Assembly: GCF_030718205.1 (NCBI RefSeq)
Contig: NZ_JAUZQF010000014.1
Location: forward strand, 1-64,000
Direction of reading: 5' to 3'
Source of the DNA: Nonomuraea turcica
GTDB lineage: Bacteria > Actinomycetota > Actinomycetes > Streptosporangiales > Streptosporangiaceae
DNA: 64,000 nt
Part shown: piece by piece, positions 1 through 7,757 of the stretch
Numbering within the stretch: position 1 is the first letter of the stretch
How the letters are laid out: each line of letters opens with the position of its first letter
Translations under genes and position numbers: made by a program
The notes under the pieces: model-generated
The model's input: only the letters and a program-made list of their open reading frames with translations
What the model was told of the DNA's origin: nothing
Databases searched by the model: none

Positions 1-243
1 ACACCTGTGGGGCGGCCACTTCTGGTCCCGCTCCTACTACGCAGGATCGACCGGCAGCACGAGCGCGGCCACCGTCCGCACCTACCTCCAGTCCCAGGAC
101 CGGCCCCAGAAATGAGACAAGACCAGATGCGGTCATGCTGGTCCAAAAGTGGCGCGTCAGGGCACGCCCAGGCCCTGGGGCCATCCCGCGCGGGCCTACA
201 CCTCCCGCCTAAAGACGGGAGCACTGACCCGCACCTCGGTAGA
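1..243 (+). mobile_element. IS200/IS605-like element, right-end portion (copy 1, cut by window edge)
   Basis: The block holds the last codons of a Y1-type TnpA gene followed by about 128 non-coding bases. These contain several hairpins: GACCAG/CTGGTC (near 120-150), CCCAGG/CCTGGG, the palindrome CCCGCGCGGG, and CTCCCG/CGGGAG with an 8-nt loop near 202-220. The last resembles the subterminal hairpins of IS200/IS605 ends. A nearly identical non-coding block lies inverted at 13726-13853, and identity between the two stops abruptly at position 243, which I take as the element boundary. Whether the element is intact to the left cannot be seen. Confidence 0.7.
2..115 (+). CDS. tnpA: IS200-family transposase TnpA, C-terminal fragment
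   Basis: Only the last 37 residues are inside the window. They contain a LWGGHFWSRSYYAGSTG-type stretch typical of the C-terminal end of small Y1 (HuH) transposases, where the LWS/FWS-SYY segment precedes the final helix, and end in QSQDRPQK. The catalytic HuH and tyrosine would lie outside the window. The related fragment at 13854-13977 differs at about 15 of 114 coding positions. Confidence 0.65.
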   Translation, partial: HLWGGHFWSRSYYAGSTGSTSAATVRTYLQSQDRPQK

Positions 244-618
244 ACCCGACCTGGCCGCCGGCCGGAACGACCACGATCGCCCGTAAGCCGCTCGTGAGCC
301 GTTGCGCGTCGCCCTCGTCCACCCACACGAGATGGTTGGGGTGCAGCAGCCGTGCAGCAGATAGAGCACCGGTCAGGGGCCCGAGCCCGGCATCCAGCCC
401 CGCGGCAGCAGCACGCGTACCGGGGTCGTCGTGCCGAGCGCCGGTGACTGCACGGTGAGATCCTGCGCGCGCTCGCCGCCCTGCTCACGCGCCACCACCC
501 GTACGTCGCCCGCCTGCTCCGACGTGGCAGCGCGACCGCGCAGCACCACGACGGCGGCGACCACGACGGCCAAGGCCGCGATCGCGGCCACGGCCGCCCA
601 CACCCACCGCCTCCGCAT
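244..618 (-). pseudogene. Esterase (alpha/beta hydrolase, antigen-85/esterase-D-like), nonsense- and frameshift-mutated, truncated by IS
   Basis: Reading leftwards from an ATG at 618, the product begins with an N-terminal signal/anchor segment (MRRRWVWAAVAAIAALAVVV) and then LTVQSPALGTTTPVRVLLPRGW, typical of secreted esterases of the antigen-85/EstD type. A TGA at 373-375 interrupts the frame, but the same frame continues with PVLYLLHG, the conserved strand and oxyanion region of this fold. A frameshift then follows, after which NHLVWVDEGDAQRL and AIVVVPAGG can be read before homology stops at the IS end (243/244). The gene therefore has an in-frame nonsense codon, a frameshift and loss of the catalytic half. 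It lies 7 nt downstream of the dioxygenase gene on the same strand, so they were probably co-transcribed. Confidence 0.7.
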
Positions 619-625
619 GGGACGC

Positions 626-1369
626 TCACCCTCCGTGCATTGTCGGATCGACCCCCCGCAACATCATCCCCTGCCCGCGTGAGCGGTGCACGTCGCCGGC
701 CGGGGCGTCCTCGGGGTCGCGGAACTGGATGAGCAGAGTCGTGCGGGCCTCGGCCGCCCGGTTCACCCCGGATCCGTGCACGGTGAGATACGTGAGGAAC
801 AGCACGTCCCCCGCCTCGGCCTCGACGGGGACGGCGGCCTCCAGCGGCCACTGCGACAGTGGCAGGTGCCAGCCGCCCTCCTCGATGTGCGGCAGCATCC
901 CGTCGCGGTGGCTGCCCGGCACCACGCGTACGCACCCCTTCTCCTCCGGGGCGTCGTCGAAATGGAAGATGGCCGCGCCGACCGTGTGCCTGGTGTGCGG
1001 GAAATGCGCGGCGTCCTGGTGCATGGGGAACGGCGAACCCTTCTCCGCCGGCTTGACGAAGATCTTGGTGTGGTGGAGTTGCACGTTCTCCGATCCCATG
1101 AGCGCGGCCGCGACGTCGGTGAAGCGCGGATCGACCATGAGCCGGGCGAACGCCGCCGCGTAGAACTGCGCGTCGTGGCAATGACGCAGCTCCGTGGGGC
1201 GGCCGGCGAGCTCGCGTGCGCTGCCCCAGGTGGGGTCCATGCCCCGCATGCGCGCCAGCACGGCATGACACTCCTCCCGGTACGCCCGCGCCTCCTCCCT
1301 GCTCAGCAGTCCTTTGACCAGCACATAGCCGTTGTCCCTGTAGAACCGCACCATCGATTCATCGGTCAT
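626..1369 (-). CDS. Phytanoyl-CoA dioxygenase (PhyH) family Fe(II)/2-oxoglutarate oxygenase
   Basis: A 247-residue cytoplasmic protein of the PhyH fold. The facial-triad ligands are visible as H117-x-D119 (in MHQDAAHF) and H198 (in TVHGSG), with R209 placed to bind 2-oxoglutarate. The segment GCVRVVPGSHRDG is the usual PhyH signature after the first ligands. The family hydroxylates unactivated C-H bonds with O2 and 2-oxoglutarate; the substrate cannot be told. I chose the ATG at 1369 because GGAGGGG lies 7 nt upstream; an earlier in-frame start lacks such a site. It is divergent from the deoxyribosyltransferase-like gene (58 bp between starts). Confidence 0.85.
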   Translation of the reverse strand: MTDESMVRFYRDNGYVLVKGLLSREEARAYREECHAVLARMRGMDPTWGSARELAGRPTELRHCHDAQFYAAAFARLMVDPRFTDVAAALMGSENVQLHHTKIFVKPAEKGSPFPMHQDAAHFPHTRHTVGAAIFHFDDAPEEKGCVRVVPGSHRDGMLPHIEEGGWHLPLSQWPLEAAVPVEAEAGDVLFLTYLTVHGSGVNRAAEARTTLLIQFRDPEDAPAGDVHRSRGQGMMLRGVDPTMHGG

Positions 1370-1427
1370 GCCGCACTCCCCTCCGACCTTTGTGACGTTT
1401 CTTGCCCCACGACGCGATGTAGTCAGC

Positions 1428-1907
1428 ATGGAGAACGCCGTTCGCACGTACTACGAGGCTCCAGACCCCTACGACCCGGCGCCGGGGGATCCGCCCGCCG
1501 TCTTCCTGGCGGGTGGGATCACCGGTGTCGAGGATTGGCAGCGCCGGGCGGCGGCCGCGCTTGGGCGGGCGGGGCTGATCGTGCTCAACCCACGCCGCCG
1601 CCGCTTCCCGATCGACGACCCCGCCCAGACGCCGGTCCAGATCGCGTGGGAGCACCGCCACCTGCATCTGCCGGGGGTGCTGACGATGTTCTGGTTCCCG
1701 GCCGGCGACAGCGATCAGCCCATCGCGCTTCTGGAGCTGGGCGCCGCACTGGACAACGTCCTCCGCCGGCTCGTCGTCGGGGCCGATCCCGGGTACCGGC
1801 GGGTCGAGGATGTGCGCTGGCAGACGCGGCTTGCCCGCCCGGGGGAGGTCGTGCACACCACGCTGCACGGCACGTTGCATGCCGCCCAGGCGCGGCTGTG
1901 CGACTGA
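1428..1907 (+). CDS. Nucleoside 2-deoxyribosyltransferase-like protein
   Basis: A protein of 159 residues. FLAGGI (26-31) followed by a W-x-x-x-A helix, then a LNPRR strand, and LLELGAAL with E103, match the short Rossmann-like deoxyribosyltransferase family, in which the glutamate of the LLELG segment is the nucleophile. Known members transfer deoxyribose between bases or hydrolyse nucleotides; the actual substrate here is unknown. No co-transcribed gene is evident; the next gene begins 116 bp downstream. The ATG at 1428 is preceded by a weak Shine-Dalgarno site. Confidence 0.75.
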   Translation: MENAVRTYYEAPDPYDPAPGDPPAVFLAGGITGVEDWQRRAAAALGRAGLIVLNPRRRRFPIDDPAQTPVQIAWEHRHLHLPGVLTMFWFPAGDSDQPIALLELGAALDNVLRRLVVGADPGYRRVEDVRWQTRLARPGEVVHTTLHGTLHAAQARLCD

Positions 1908-1984
1908 CTCCCGGCGTAGCGGCGGATCGCCTCCTCACCCGGTCGCGGTGGAGAAGATGCTCGCCGCTCGGTAACGTGCCCCTT

Positions 1985-1999
1985 GTAAAAACGTTTCAT
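1985..1999 (+). promoter_or_regulatory. Putative LacI-family operator upstream of the aldo/keto reductase
   Basis: GTAAAAACGTTTCAT contains the palindrome AAACGTTT, typical of LacI-family operators. It matches GTAAAATCGTTTCAC at 9336-9350, upstream of the lacI-type gene, at 13 of 15 positions. It lies 25 nt before the reductase start, so bound regulator would block transcription initiation. The regulator assignment is inference. Confidence 0.5.
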
Positions 2000-2023
2000 T
2001 AAGGTCATCGGGGAAGGTCATTC

Positions 2024-2998
2024 TTGGACTACGAACGTCAGCCCTACAGAAGGTGCGGCCGCAGCGGACTGCTCCTGCCCGCCGTGTCGCTCGGCCTGTG
2101 GCACAACTTCGGTGAGGGCAAGCCGGTCGAGACCCAGCGCGCGATCCTGCACAAGGCGCTCGACCTGGGCATCACCCACTTCGACATCGCCGACCGCTAC
2201 GGGCCGCCGTTCGGCGCCGCCGAGGCCGCCTTCGGGCGGATCTTCCCGAAGTCGCTGCGGGATGAGGTGGTGGTGACCACTAAGGGCTTCAACCCGATGT
2301 GGGACGGCCCGTACGGCTACGGCGGCTCCCGCAAGCACCTGCTGGCCACCCTCGACCGATCGCTGGAACGGCTCGGCCTCGACTTCGTGGACATCTTCTA
2401 CCTGCACCGGGACGACGAGGACACGCCGCTGGAGGAGACGGCCGCCACGCTCGACCACATGGTCCGCACCGGCCGCGCCCTGCACGTCGGCGTGTCCAAC
2501 TTCTCGCCGGAGCGGACCGCCGCGATCGCCGGTCTGCTGCGCGGGCTGGGCACGCCGCTGCTGGTGCATCAGCCGTCCTACTCGCTGCTCAACCGGGGCA
2601 TCGAGGAGGCGCTGCTGGGCGTGCTGGAGCAGGAGGGCGTGGGCTGCGTGGTCTACTCGCCGCTGGCCCAGGGCCTGCTGACCGACCGCTACCTGAACGG
2701 CATCCCGGACGATTCGCGGGCCGCCGAGGGCCGTTTCCTCACGCCCGACCGGGTGACGCCGGAGGTGCTGTCGTTCGTGCGGGCGCTGTCCGAGGTCGCC
2801 GCCGCCCGCGGCCAGACGGTCGCGCAGCTGGCGCTGGCCTGGGCGCTGCGCGACCCGCGCATTACCTCCGTGCTCGTCGGCGCCTCCAGCCCCGAGCAAC
2901 TGGAGGCCAACGTCGCCTGCGTGGACCGCCTCGACTTCACCGACGACGAGCTCACCGCCATCGACCAGGCCGCCAAGGAGGCCGGGATCAGCGCGTAA
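2024..2998 (+). CDS. Aldo/keto reductase, YghZ/GAP-reductase-like (AKR14 type)
   Basis: A 324-residue TIM-barrel NADPH oxidoreductase with the full catalytic tetrad D54, Y59 (DIADRYG), K87 (TTKG) and H128 (FYLHRDD). The opening YRRCGRSGLLLPAVSLGLWHNFG is characteristic of the YghZ/Kv-beta-like branch, whose E. coli member reduces L-glyceraldehyde 3-phosphate and methylglyoxal. The start is a TTG, with a GGGAAGG ribosome site about 7 nt before it. A LacI-type operator candidate sits immediately upstream. The gene is monocistronic; an IclR gene converges from the right. Confidence 0.88.
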   Translation: MDYERQPYRRCGRSGLLLPAVSLGLWHNFGEGKPVETQRAILHKALDLGITHFDIADRYGPPFGAAEAAFGRIFPKSLRDEVVVTTKGFNPMWDGPYGYGGSRKHLLATLDRSLERLGLDFVDIFYLHRDDEDTPLEETAATLDHMVRTGRALHVGVSNFSPERTAAIAGLLRGLGTPLLVHQPSYSLLNRGIEEALLGVLEQEGVGCVVYSPLAQGLLTDRYLNGIPDDSRAAEGRFLTPDRVTPEVLSFVRALSEVAAARGQTVAQLALAWALRDPRITSVLVGASSPEQLEANVACVDRLDFTDDELTAIDQAAKEAGISA

Positions 2999-3024
2999 TC
3001 GTCACCGTGCCGACGGTCGCACGG

Positions 3025-3738
3025 TCATGAGGGCAGCGACTCCGTCAGCGTCCTGGCCGCCTGCGTGACGAGTTTGCCGTACTCCGGTCTGCGGTCGTCG
3101 GGCATGCGGCTGGCCGGGGTCGAGATGCTGAGGCTGGCGACCGGCCCGTCGGGGCCCAGGACGGCGGAGGCGACGGCGGCGATGTCGGAGCGCCACTCGC
3201 CGCGGTTGTCCGCGTAGCCCCGGGCCCGCACCTCGGCCAGCTCGGCGCGCAGCAGCTCAGGGTCGGTGATCGTGGTGCCGGTGTAGGCGGGCAGCTCGTC
3301 GAGCGGCCGGTCCAGGTGGGCGAGCACGGCCTTGCCGTTGGCCGAGGCGTGCAGCGGCAGCCTGATGCCGAGCGGCAGCACGATGCGCAGCGGCTTGTCG
3401 GTCTCCAGCCGTTCGATGAGGACGACCGCGTCCCCCTCGGGGACCATGAGATGGATGGTCTCGCCGGTGCGCTGGCGCAGCTCCTCCATGACCGGCAGCG
3501 CCACGTCCCGCAGCCCCAGCTCGGCCCGGCGCCCCACCTGCAGCGCCTTGCTGGTCACCTGCCAGCGGGTGACCGCGCCCCCGGCGGGCCTGATCCACCC
3601 GGCCTCATGCAGCGTCCGCAGCGAGCGTTGCACGGTGCTCTTGGGCAGGCCCAGCCCGCGGGCCAGCTCCCCGACGCCGGCGGGCTGGCGTACGGCGACC
3701 TCTTCGAGCACCCGGAGCGCGTTGATCACGTTCTGCAT
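3025..3738 (-). CDS. IclR-family transcriptional regulator
   Basis: A protein of 237 residues: N-terminal winged helix-turn-helix (about 1-60, with GVGELARGLGLPKSTVQRSLRTL as recognition region) and C-terminal IclR effector domain (GETIHLMVPEGDAVVLIERLE, then LPLHASANGKAVLAHL). The start at 3738 was preferred to upstream in-frame codons because GAGGAG lies 7 nt before it. It is divergent from the glyoxylate aminotransferase/oxidase/transporter genes, so it probably controls them in response to an acid such as glyoxylate or allantoin-derived metabolites; this is inference from position. A perfect inverted repeat lies between the two genes. Confidence 0.9.
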   Translation of the reverse strand: MQNVINALRVLEEVAVRQPAGVGELARGLGLPKSTVQRSLRTLHEAGWIRPAGGAVTRWQVTSKALQVGRRAELGLRDVALPVMEELRQRTGETIHLMVPEGDAVVLIERLETDKPLRIVLPLGIRLPLHASANGKAVLAHLDRPLDELPAYTGTTITDPELLRAELAEVRARGYADNRGEWRSDIAAVASAVLGPDGPVASLSISTPASRMPDDRRPEYGKLVTQAARTLTESLPS

Positions 3739-3795
3739 CCATTGACTCCTCTGCGGGCTGAAATCTAATGTTAATGAACCGCAGCGCGGCACGGT

Positions 3796-3812
3796 GTGCC
3801 GTTACACGGCAC
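3796..3812. promoter_or_regulatory. Perfect inverted repeat between iclR-type and aminotransferase genes
   Basis: GTGCCGT, 3 nt (TAC), ACGGCAC: 7-bp arms matching exactly. It lies 58 bp upstream of the IclR start and 18 bp upstream of the aminotransferase GTG, as expected for an IclR operator controlling both directions. Confidence 0.55.
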
Positions 3813-3829
3813 AGAGGAGTGTTACCGAC

Positions 3830-4969
3830 GTGGGCCGCCACTTCCTGCAGATCCCAGGACCGACCAACGTCCCCGACCGGGTGCTGCGTGCCATCGCCCG
3901 GCCCACCATCGACCACCGCGGCCCCGCCTTCGCCGAGCTGGCGCGCGAGCTGCTCGACCGGCTCAAGCCGGTCTTCGGCACCCGCCACGACGTCGTCGTC
4001 TACCCGTCGTCGGGGACGGGGGCGTGGGAGGCGGCGCTGGTCAACACGCTGTCGCCGGGCGATCGGGTGCTGGCGTTCGAGACCGGGCACTTCTCGACGT
4101 TGTGGTGCGAGATGGCCGCCCGGCTGGGGCTGGTCGTCGACCTGGTGCCGGGCGACTGGCGGCGTGGCGCCGACCCCGCCGCGATCATCGATCTCCTCAC
4201 CGCCGGCCACGCCGCGGTCATGGTGGTGCACAACGAGACCTCGACCGGGGCGCGCAGCCGCATCCCGGAGATCCGCGACGCCATGGACGCGACCGGGCAT
4301 CCGGCGTTGCTGCTGGTGGACACGATCTCGTCGCTGGCCTCGATGGAGTACCGGCACGACGAGTGGGGCGTGGACGTCACCGTCGGCTGCTCGCAGAAGG
4401 GCCTCATGCTGCCGCCCGGCCTCGGCTTCAACGCCGTCGGCCCGAAGGCCCTGGCGCGCCGGGGGCGGTTGCCGCGCTCGTACTGGGACTGGGATGCGAT
4501 CATCGCCGCCAACCGGCAGGGCTTCTTTCCGTACACGCCGCCCACCAACCTGCTGTACGGGCTGGGCGAGGCGCTGATGATGCTGGAGGAGGAGGGCCTG
4601 CCGCAGGTGTTCGCCCGGCACGACCGGCACGCCGAGGCGACGCGGCGGGCCGTGCGGGCGTGGGGGCTGGAGGTGCTCTGCGCCGACGAGCGGGAGTATT
4701 CCAGCAGCCTGACGGCCGTGCTGCTGCCCGACGGGCACGACGCCGACGCGGTCAGGAGTCTCATCCTGGAGCGGTACGACATGTCGCTCGGCACCGGCCT
4801 CGGCCGGCTGGCCGGCCGCGTGTTCCGGATCGGCCACCTCGGGCACCTCAACGACCTGATGCTGGCGGGCACGCTCGGCGGGGTCGAGATGGGGCTGCTC
4901 GCCGCCGGGGTGCCGATCAAGGAGGGCGGGATGCGGGCGGCGCTGGCGTACCTGGAGGAGACCGGATGA
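3830..4969 (+). CDS. Class V PLP aminotransferase, alanine/serine-glyoxylate transaminase-like
   Basis: A protein of 379 residues. FLQIPGPTNVPDRVLRAI is the diagnostic N-terminus of serine/alanine-glyoxylate and purine-catabolic (PucG-like) aminotransferases. VDTISSLAS holds the PLP-binding aspartate, and the Schiff-base lysine is K190 in GCSQKGLMLPPG. It converts glyoxylate to glycine with an amino donor. I chose the GTG at 3830, with GAGGAG 10 nt before it; the in-frame codon upstream would overlap the operator repeat. Its stop overlaps the next start (ATGA), so translation of the oxidase is coupled. Confidence 0.88.
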   Translation: MGRHFLQIPGPTNVPDRVLRAIARPTIDHRGPAFAELARELLDRLKPVFGTRHDVVVYPSSGTGAWEAALVNTLSPGDRVLAFETGHFSTLWCEMAARLGLVVDLVPGDWRRGADPAAIIDLLTAGHAAVMVVHNETSTGARSRIPEIRDAMDATGHPALLLVDTISSLASMEYRHDEWGVDVTVGCSQKGLMLPPGLGFNAVGPKALARRGRLPRSYWDWDAIIAANRQGFFPYTPPTNLLYGLGEALMMLEEEGLPQVFARHDRHAEATRRAVRAWGLEVLCADEREYSSSLTAVLLPDGHDADAVRSLILERYDMSLGTGLGRLAGRVFRIGHLGHLNDLMLAGTLGGVEMGLLAAGVPIKEGGMRAALAYLEETG

Positions 4970-7731
4970 GCCTGGCGGGGAAGTTGTCGCCGCTCATCGG
5001 CGGCGACGTCAGGGACGATCCCTACACCCGGCACCTCTACTCCTCCGACGCCAGCATGTACGCCATCGAACCGCTCGCGGTCGCCTTCCCCAGGGACGCA
5101 GGCGACGTGCAGGCGCTGGTGGCGGCGTGCGGCGAGCTGAGCGTGCCGGTGCTGCCGCGCGGGGCGGGCACCAGCCTGGCCGGGCAGACGGTGGGCGCGG
5201 CGGTGATCGTCGACTTCTCCCGGCACATGAACAAGATCCTCCAGATCGACGGCAGGACCGCGCGGGTGCAGCCGGGCGTCGTGCAGGACCAGCTCAACCG
5301 GGCGGCCCGCAAGCACGGGCTGATGTTCGGGCCCGACACCTCGACCAGCAACCGCGCCACGATCGGCGGGATGATCGGCAACAACTCGGCCGGCAGCCAC
5401 TCGGTCCGATACGGCTCCACCATCGACCACGTCGAGTCGGTGAGCGTGGTGCTCGCCGACGCCACCATGCCGGAGCTGGCCGCCGATGCCCGGCTGAAGG
5501 CGGCGGTGGCCGAGGTCCTGCGCGGGGTGGATCTGACCGGGTTCCCGCGTTTCTGGCGGCACTCGGGCGGCTACCGCCTGGACCGGGCCGCGGACGGGGA
5601 TCTCACCAAGCTGATCGTCGGGTCGGAGGGCACGCTGGCCGTGGTGACCGAGGCGACGGTGGCCCTAGTGGACCGGCCGCGGGCCAAGGCCATCGCCGTC
5701 GGCCACTTCACCTCCACCCCAGCCGCGATCGCCGCCACCGCCGACGCCCTGGCCTTCGACGCCGCCTCGGTCGAGCTCATCGACAAGGCCATCCTCGACC
5801 TGTCCCGGCAGCGGGTGGACTATGCGGGGCTCGGCGGCATCCTCCAGGGCGACCCGGAGGCGCTGCTGTTCGTCGAGTTCTTCGGTGACACCCCGGCCGA
5901 GGTGGCCGACCGGGTGGACAAGCTGGCCGCCACGTGGAAGGCGAACGGCCACGGCTACCACACGCTCCGAGCCACGGCCGAGCGCGACCAGGCGGCGGTG
6001 CTGAAGGTCCGCAAGGCGGGGCTCGGCCTGCTGATGGCCTCCAGCGTGGGCAGCCGCAGGCCGCTGGCGTTCGTCGAGGACACGGCCGTCCCGCCGGAGC
6101 GGCTGCTGCCGTACGTCGAGGAGTTCGCCGGCATCCTCGACGCCCACGGGCTGCGGGCCGGGTTCTACGGCCACTGCTCGGTCGGCTGCCTGCACATCCG
6201 CCCGTTCGTGGACCTGCGCGCGCCCGGCGAGATCGGCAGAATGCGCGCGGTCGCCGAGGAGATCGCCGAGCTGGCCGCCCGGCACGGCGGCGTGAACTCC
6301 AGCGAGCACGGCGACGGGCTGGCCCGCTCGGAGTTCAACCGGCGGTTGTTCGGCGATGAGATCTACGAGGCCATGCGGCGGATCAAGCACGTCTTCGACC
6401 CGCGCGGGCTGCTGAACCCCGGCAAGATCGTGGACGCCCCGCCGATGACCGACCACCTGCGCGACCCGGCCGCCCCGGAGCCGCGTCCGCTGCCGACCAC
6501 GCTGGCCTTCGCCGGCGGCATGCACGCCTCAGCCGACCGGTGCATGAACGTCGGCGTGTGCCGCAAGGACGACTCGGGCGTCATGTGCCCGTCGTACATG
6601 GCCACCCGCGAGGAGGAGCACTCCACCAGGGGCCGCGCCAACGCCCTGGTCAAGGCCCTGTCGTCGGCCGATCCCCGGCAGGCGATGGGAGACGACCGGC
6701 TGCACGGCATCCTCGACCTGTGCTTGGAGTGCAAGGCCTGCCAGTCGGAGTGCCCGCTCGGCGTCGACATGGCGGCCCTGAAGAGTGAGTTCCTGCACCA
6801 ATACCAGCAGCAGCACGGCGTGCCCCTGCGGGCCCGGCTGTTCGGCGCGATCAGGACGCTCAACCGCCTGGGCTCGGCCACCGCCCCGCTGTCGAACTGG
6901 CTGGCCGGCCCCCTGCGCGGCCCGCTCGGCCTGAGCCGGCGCCGGCCGCTCCCCCGCTTCCGCCGCGACACCCTGCTGCGCTGGCACGCGCGCCGCCGCC
7001 CGCCCGCAGCCGGGCGAGAGGTGATCCTGCTCGCGGACTCCTTCACCACCTACACCGAGCCCGGCATCGGGCGGGCCGCCGTCGAGCTGCTGGAGCGCGC
7101 CGGCTACCGGGTACGGCTGGCCGCCGAGGGCTGTTGCGGCCGTTCCAGCATCTCCAAGGGCCTGCTCGACCGGGCCAGGTCGATGGCCGAGGCGATGGTC
7201 GACCGGTTGTCCGGCTCGCAGGCGCCCATCGTCGGCCTGGAGCCGTCCTGCCTGCTGACGCTCAAGGACGAATACCGCGCGCTGCTGCCCGGCGATCCCC
7301 GCGTGGCGGCGGTCGCGGCCCGCGCCAGGCTCGTCCCCGAGCTGCTCGTCGAGGCGATCGACGACGGCACACTGGCGCTCGGCGACGCGCTGCGCGGGCG
7401 GAAGATCCTCCTGCACGGCCACTGCCACGAGAAGGCCGTCGTCGGCACCGACGCCACACGAGCGCTGCTGTCCAGAATCCCCGGAGCGGAGGTGGAAGAG
7501 ATCGACGCCGGCTGCTGTGGCATGGCCGGCTCGTTCGGCTTCGAGAGCGAGCACTACGACCTGTCCATGAGGATCGGCGGCCTCCGGCTCTTCCCGGCGA
7601 TCGCCGCGTCCTCGCCCGACACGCTGCTCGCGGCCACGGGGGTCTCGTGCCGCCAGCAGATCGCCCACGGCGCGGGCCGCACGGCGCGCCACCCGGTCGA
7701 GCTCCTCCACCAGGTGATCGACCAGCCATAA
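4966..7731 (+). CDS. FAD-linked oxidase fused to Fe-S/CCG domains (glycolate or D-lactate dehydrogenase type)
   Basis: A protein of 921 residues joining GlcD-like and GlcF-like parts. The FAD-binding_4 half has VLPRGAGTSLAGQTVG and a TSTSNRATIGGMIGNNSAGS stretch; the FAD-oxidase C-terminal half ends near residue 490 (SSEHGDGLARSEF). Two ferredoxin-like clusters follow at about 526 (CMNVGVC...CPSY) and 586 (CLECKACQSECP), then two CCG motifs near 723 and 850 (GCCGRSS, GCCGMAG) typical of GlcF and LutA. It probably oxidises a 2-hydroxyacid such as glycolate or D-lactate and passes electrons to the membrane quinone pool. Next to a glyoxylate aminotransferase, glycolate to glyoxylate to glycine is a sensible route. 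Confidence 0.9.
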   Translation: MSLAGKLSPLIGGDVRDDPYTRHLYSSDASMYAIEPLAVAFPRDAGDVQALVAACGELSVPVLPRGAGTSLAGQTVGAAVIVDFSRHMNKILQIDGRTARVQPGVVQDQLNRAARKHGLMFGPDTSTSNRATIGGMIGNNSAGSHSVRYGSTIDHVESVSVVLADATMPELAADARLKAAVAEVLRGVDLTGFPRFWRHSGGYRLDRAADGDLTKLIVGSEGTLAVVTEATVALVDRPRAKAIAVGHFTSTPAAIAATADALAFDAASVELIDKAILDLSRQRVDYAGLGGILQGDPEALLFVEFFGDTPAEVADRVDKLAATWKANGHGYHTLRATAERDQAAVLKVRKAGLGLLMASSVGSRRPLAFVEDTAVPPERLLPYVEEFAGILDAHGLRAGFYGHCSVGCLHIRPFVDLRAPGEIGRMRAVAEEIAELAARHGGVNSSEHGDGLARSEFNRRLFGDEIYEAMRRIKHVFDPRGLLNPGKIVDAPPMTDHLRDPAAPEPRPLPTTLAFAGGMHASADRCMNVGVCRKDDSGVMCPSYMATREEEHSTRGRANALVKALSSADPRQAMGDDRLHGILDLCLECKACQSECPLGVDMAALKSEFLHQYQQQHGVPLRARLFGAIRTLNRLGSATAPLSNWLAGPLRGPLGLSRRRPLPRFRRDTLLRWHARRRPPAAGREVILLADSFTTYTEPGIGRAAVELLERAGYRVRLAAEGCCGRSSISKGLLDRARSMAEAMVDRLSGSQAPIVGLEPSCLLTLKDEYRALLPGDPRVAAVAARARLVPELLVEAIDDGTLALGDALRGRKILLHGHCHEKAVVGTDATRALLSRIPGAEVEEIDAGCCGMAGSFGFESEHYDLSMRIGGLRLFPAIAASSPDTLLAATGVSCRQQIAHGAGRTARHPVELLHQVIDQP

Positions 7732-7757
7732 CGTACGGGGGAGAACGGAGTACGCAG

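Noticed and set aside
3796..7731. A 1311-codon plus-strand open frame across the aminotransferase and oxidase
   Set aside because: Only its 3' part (from 4966) is the oxidase; the 5' portion is an out-of-frame shadow of the aminotransferase, Arg/Ala/Pro/Gly-rich without domains.
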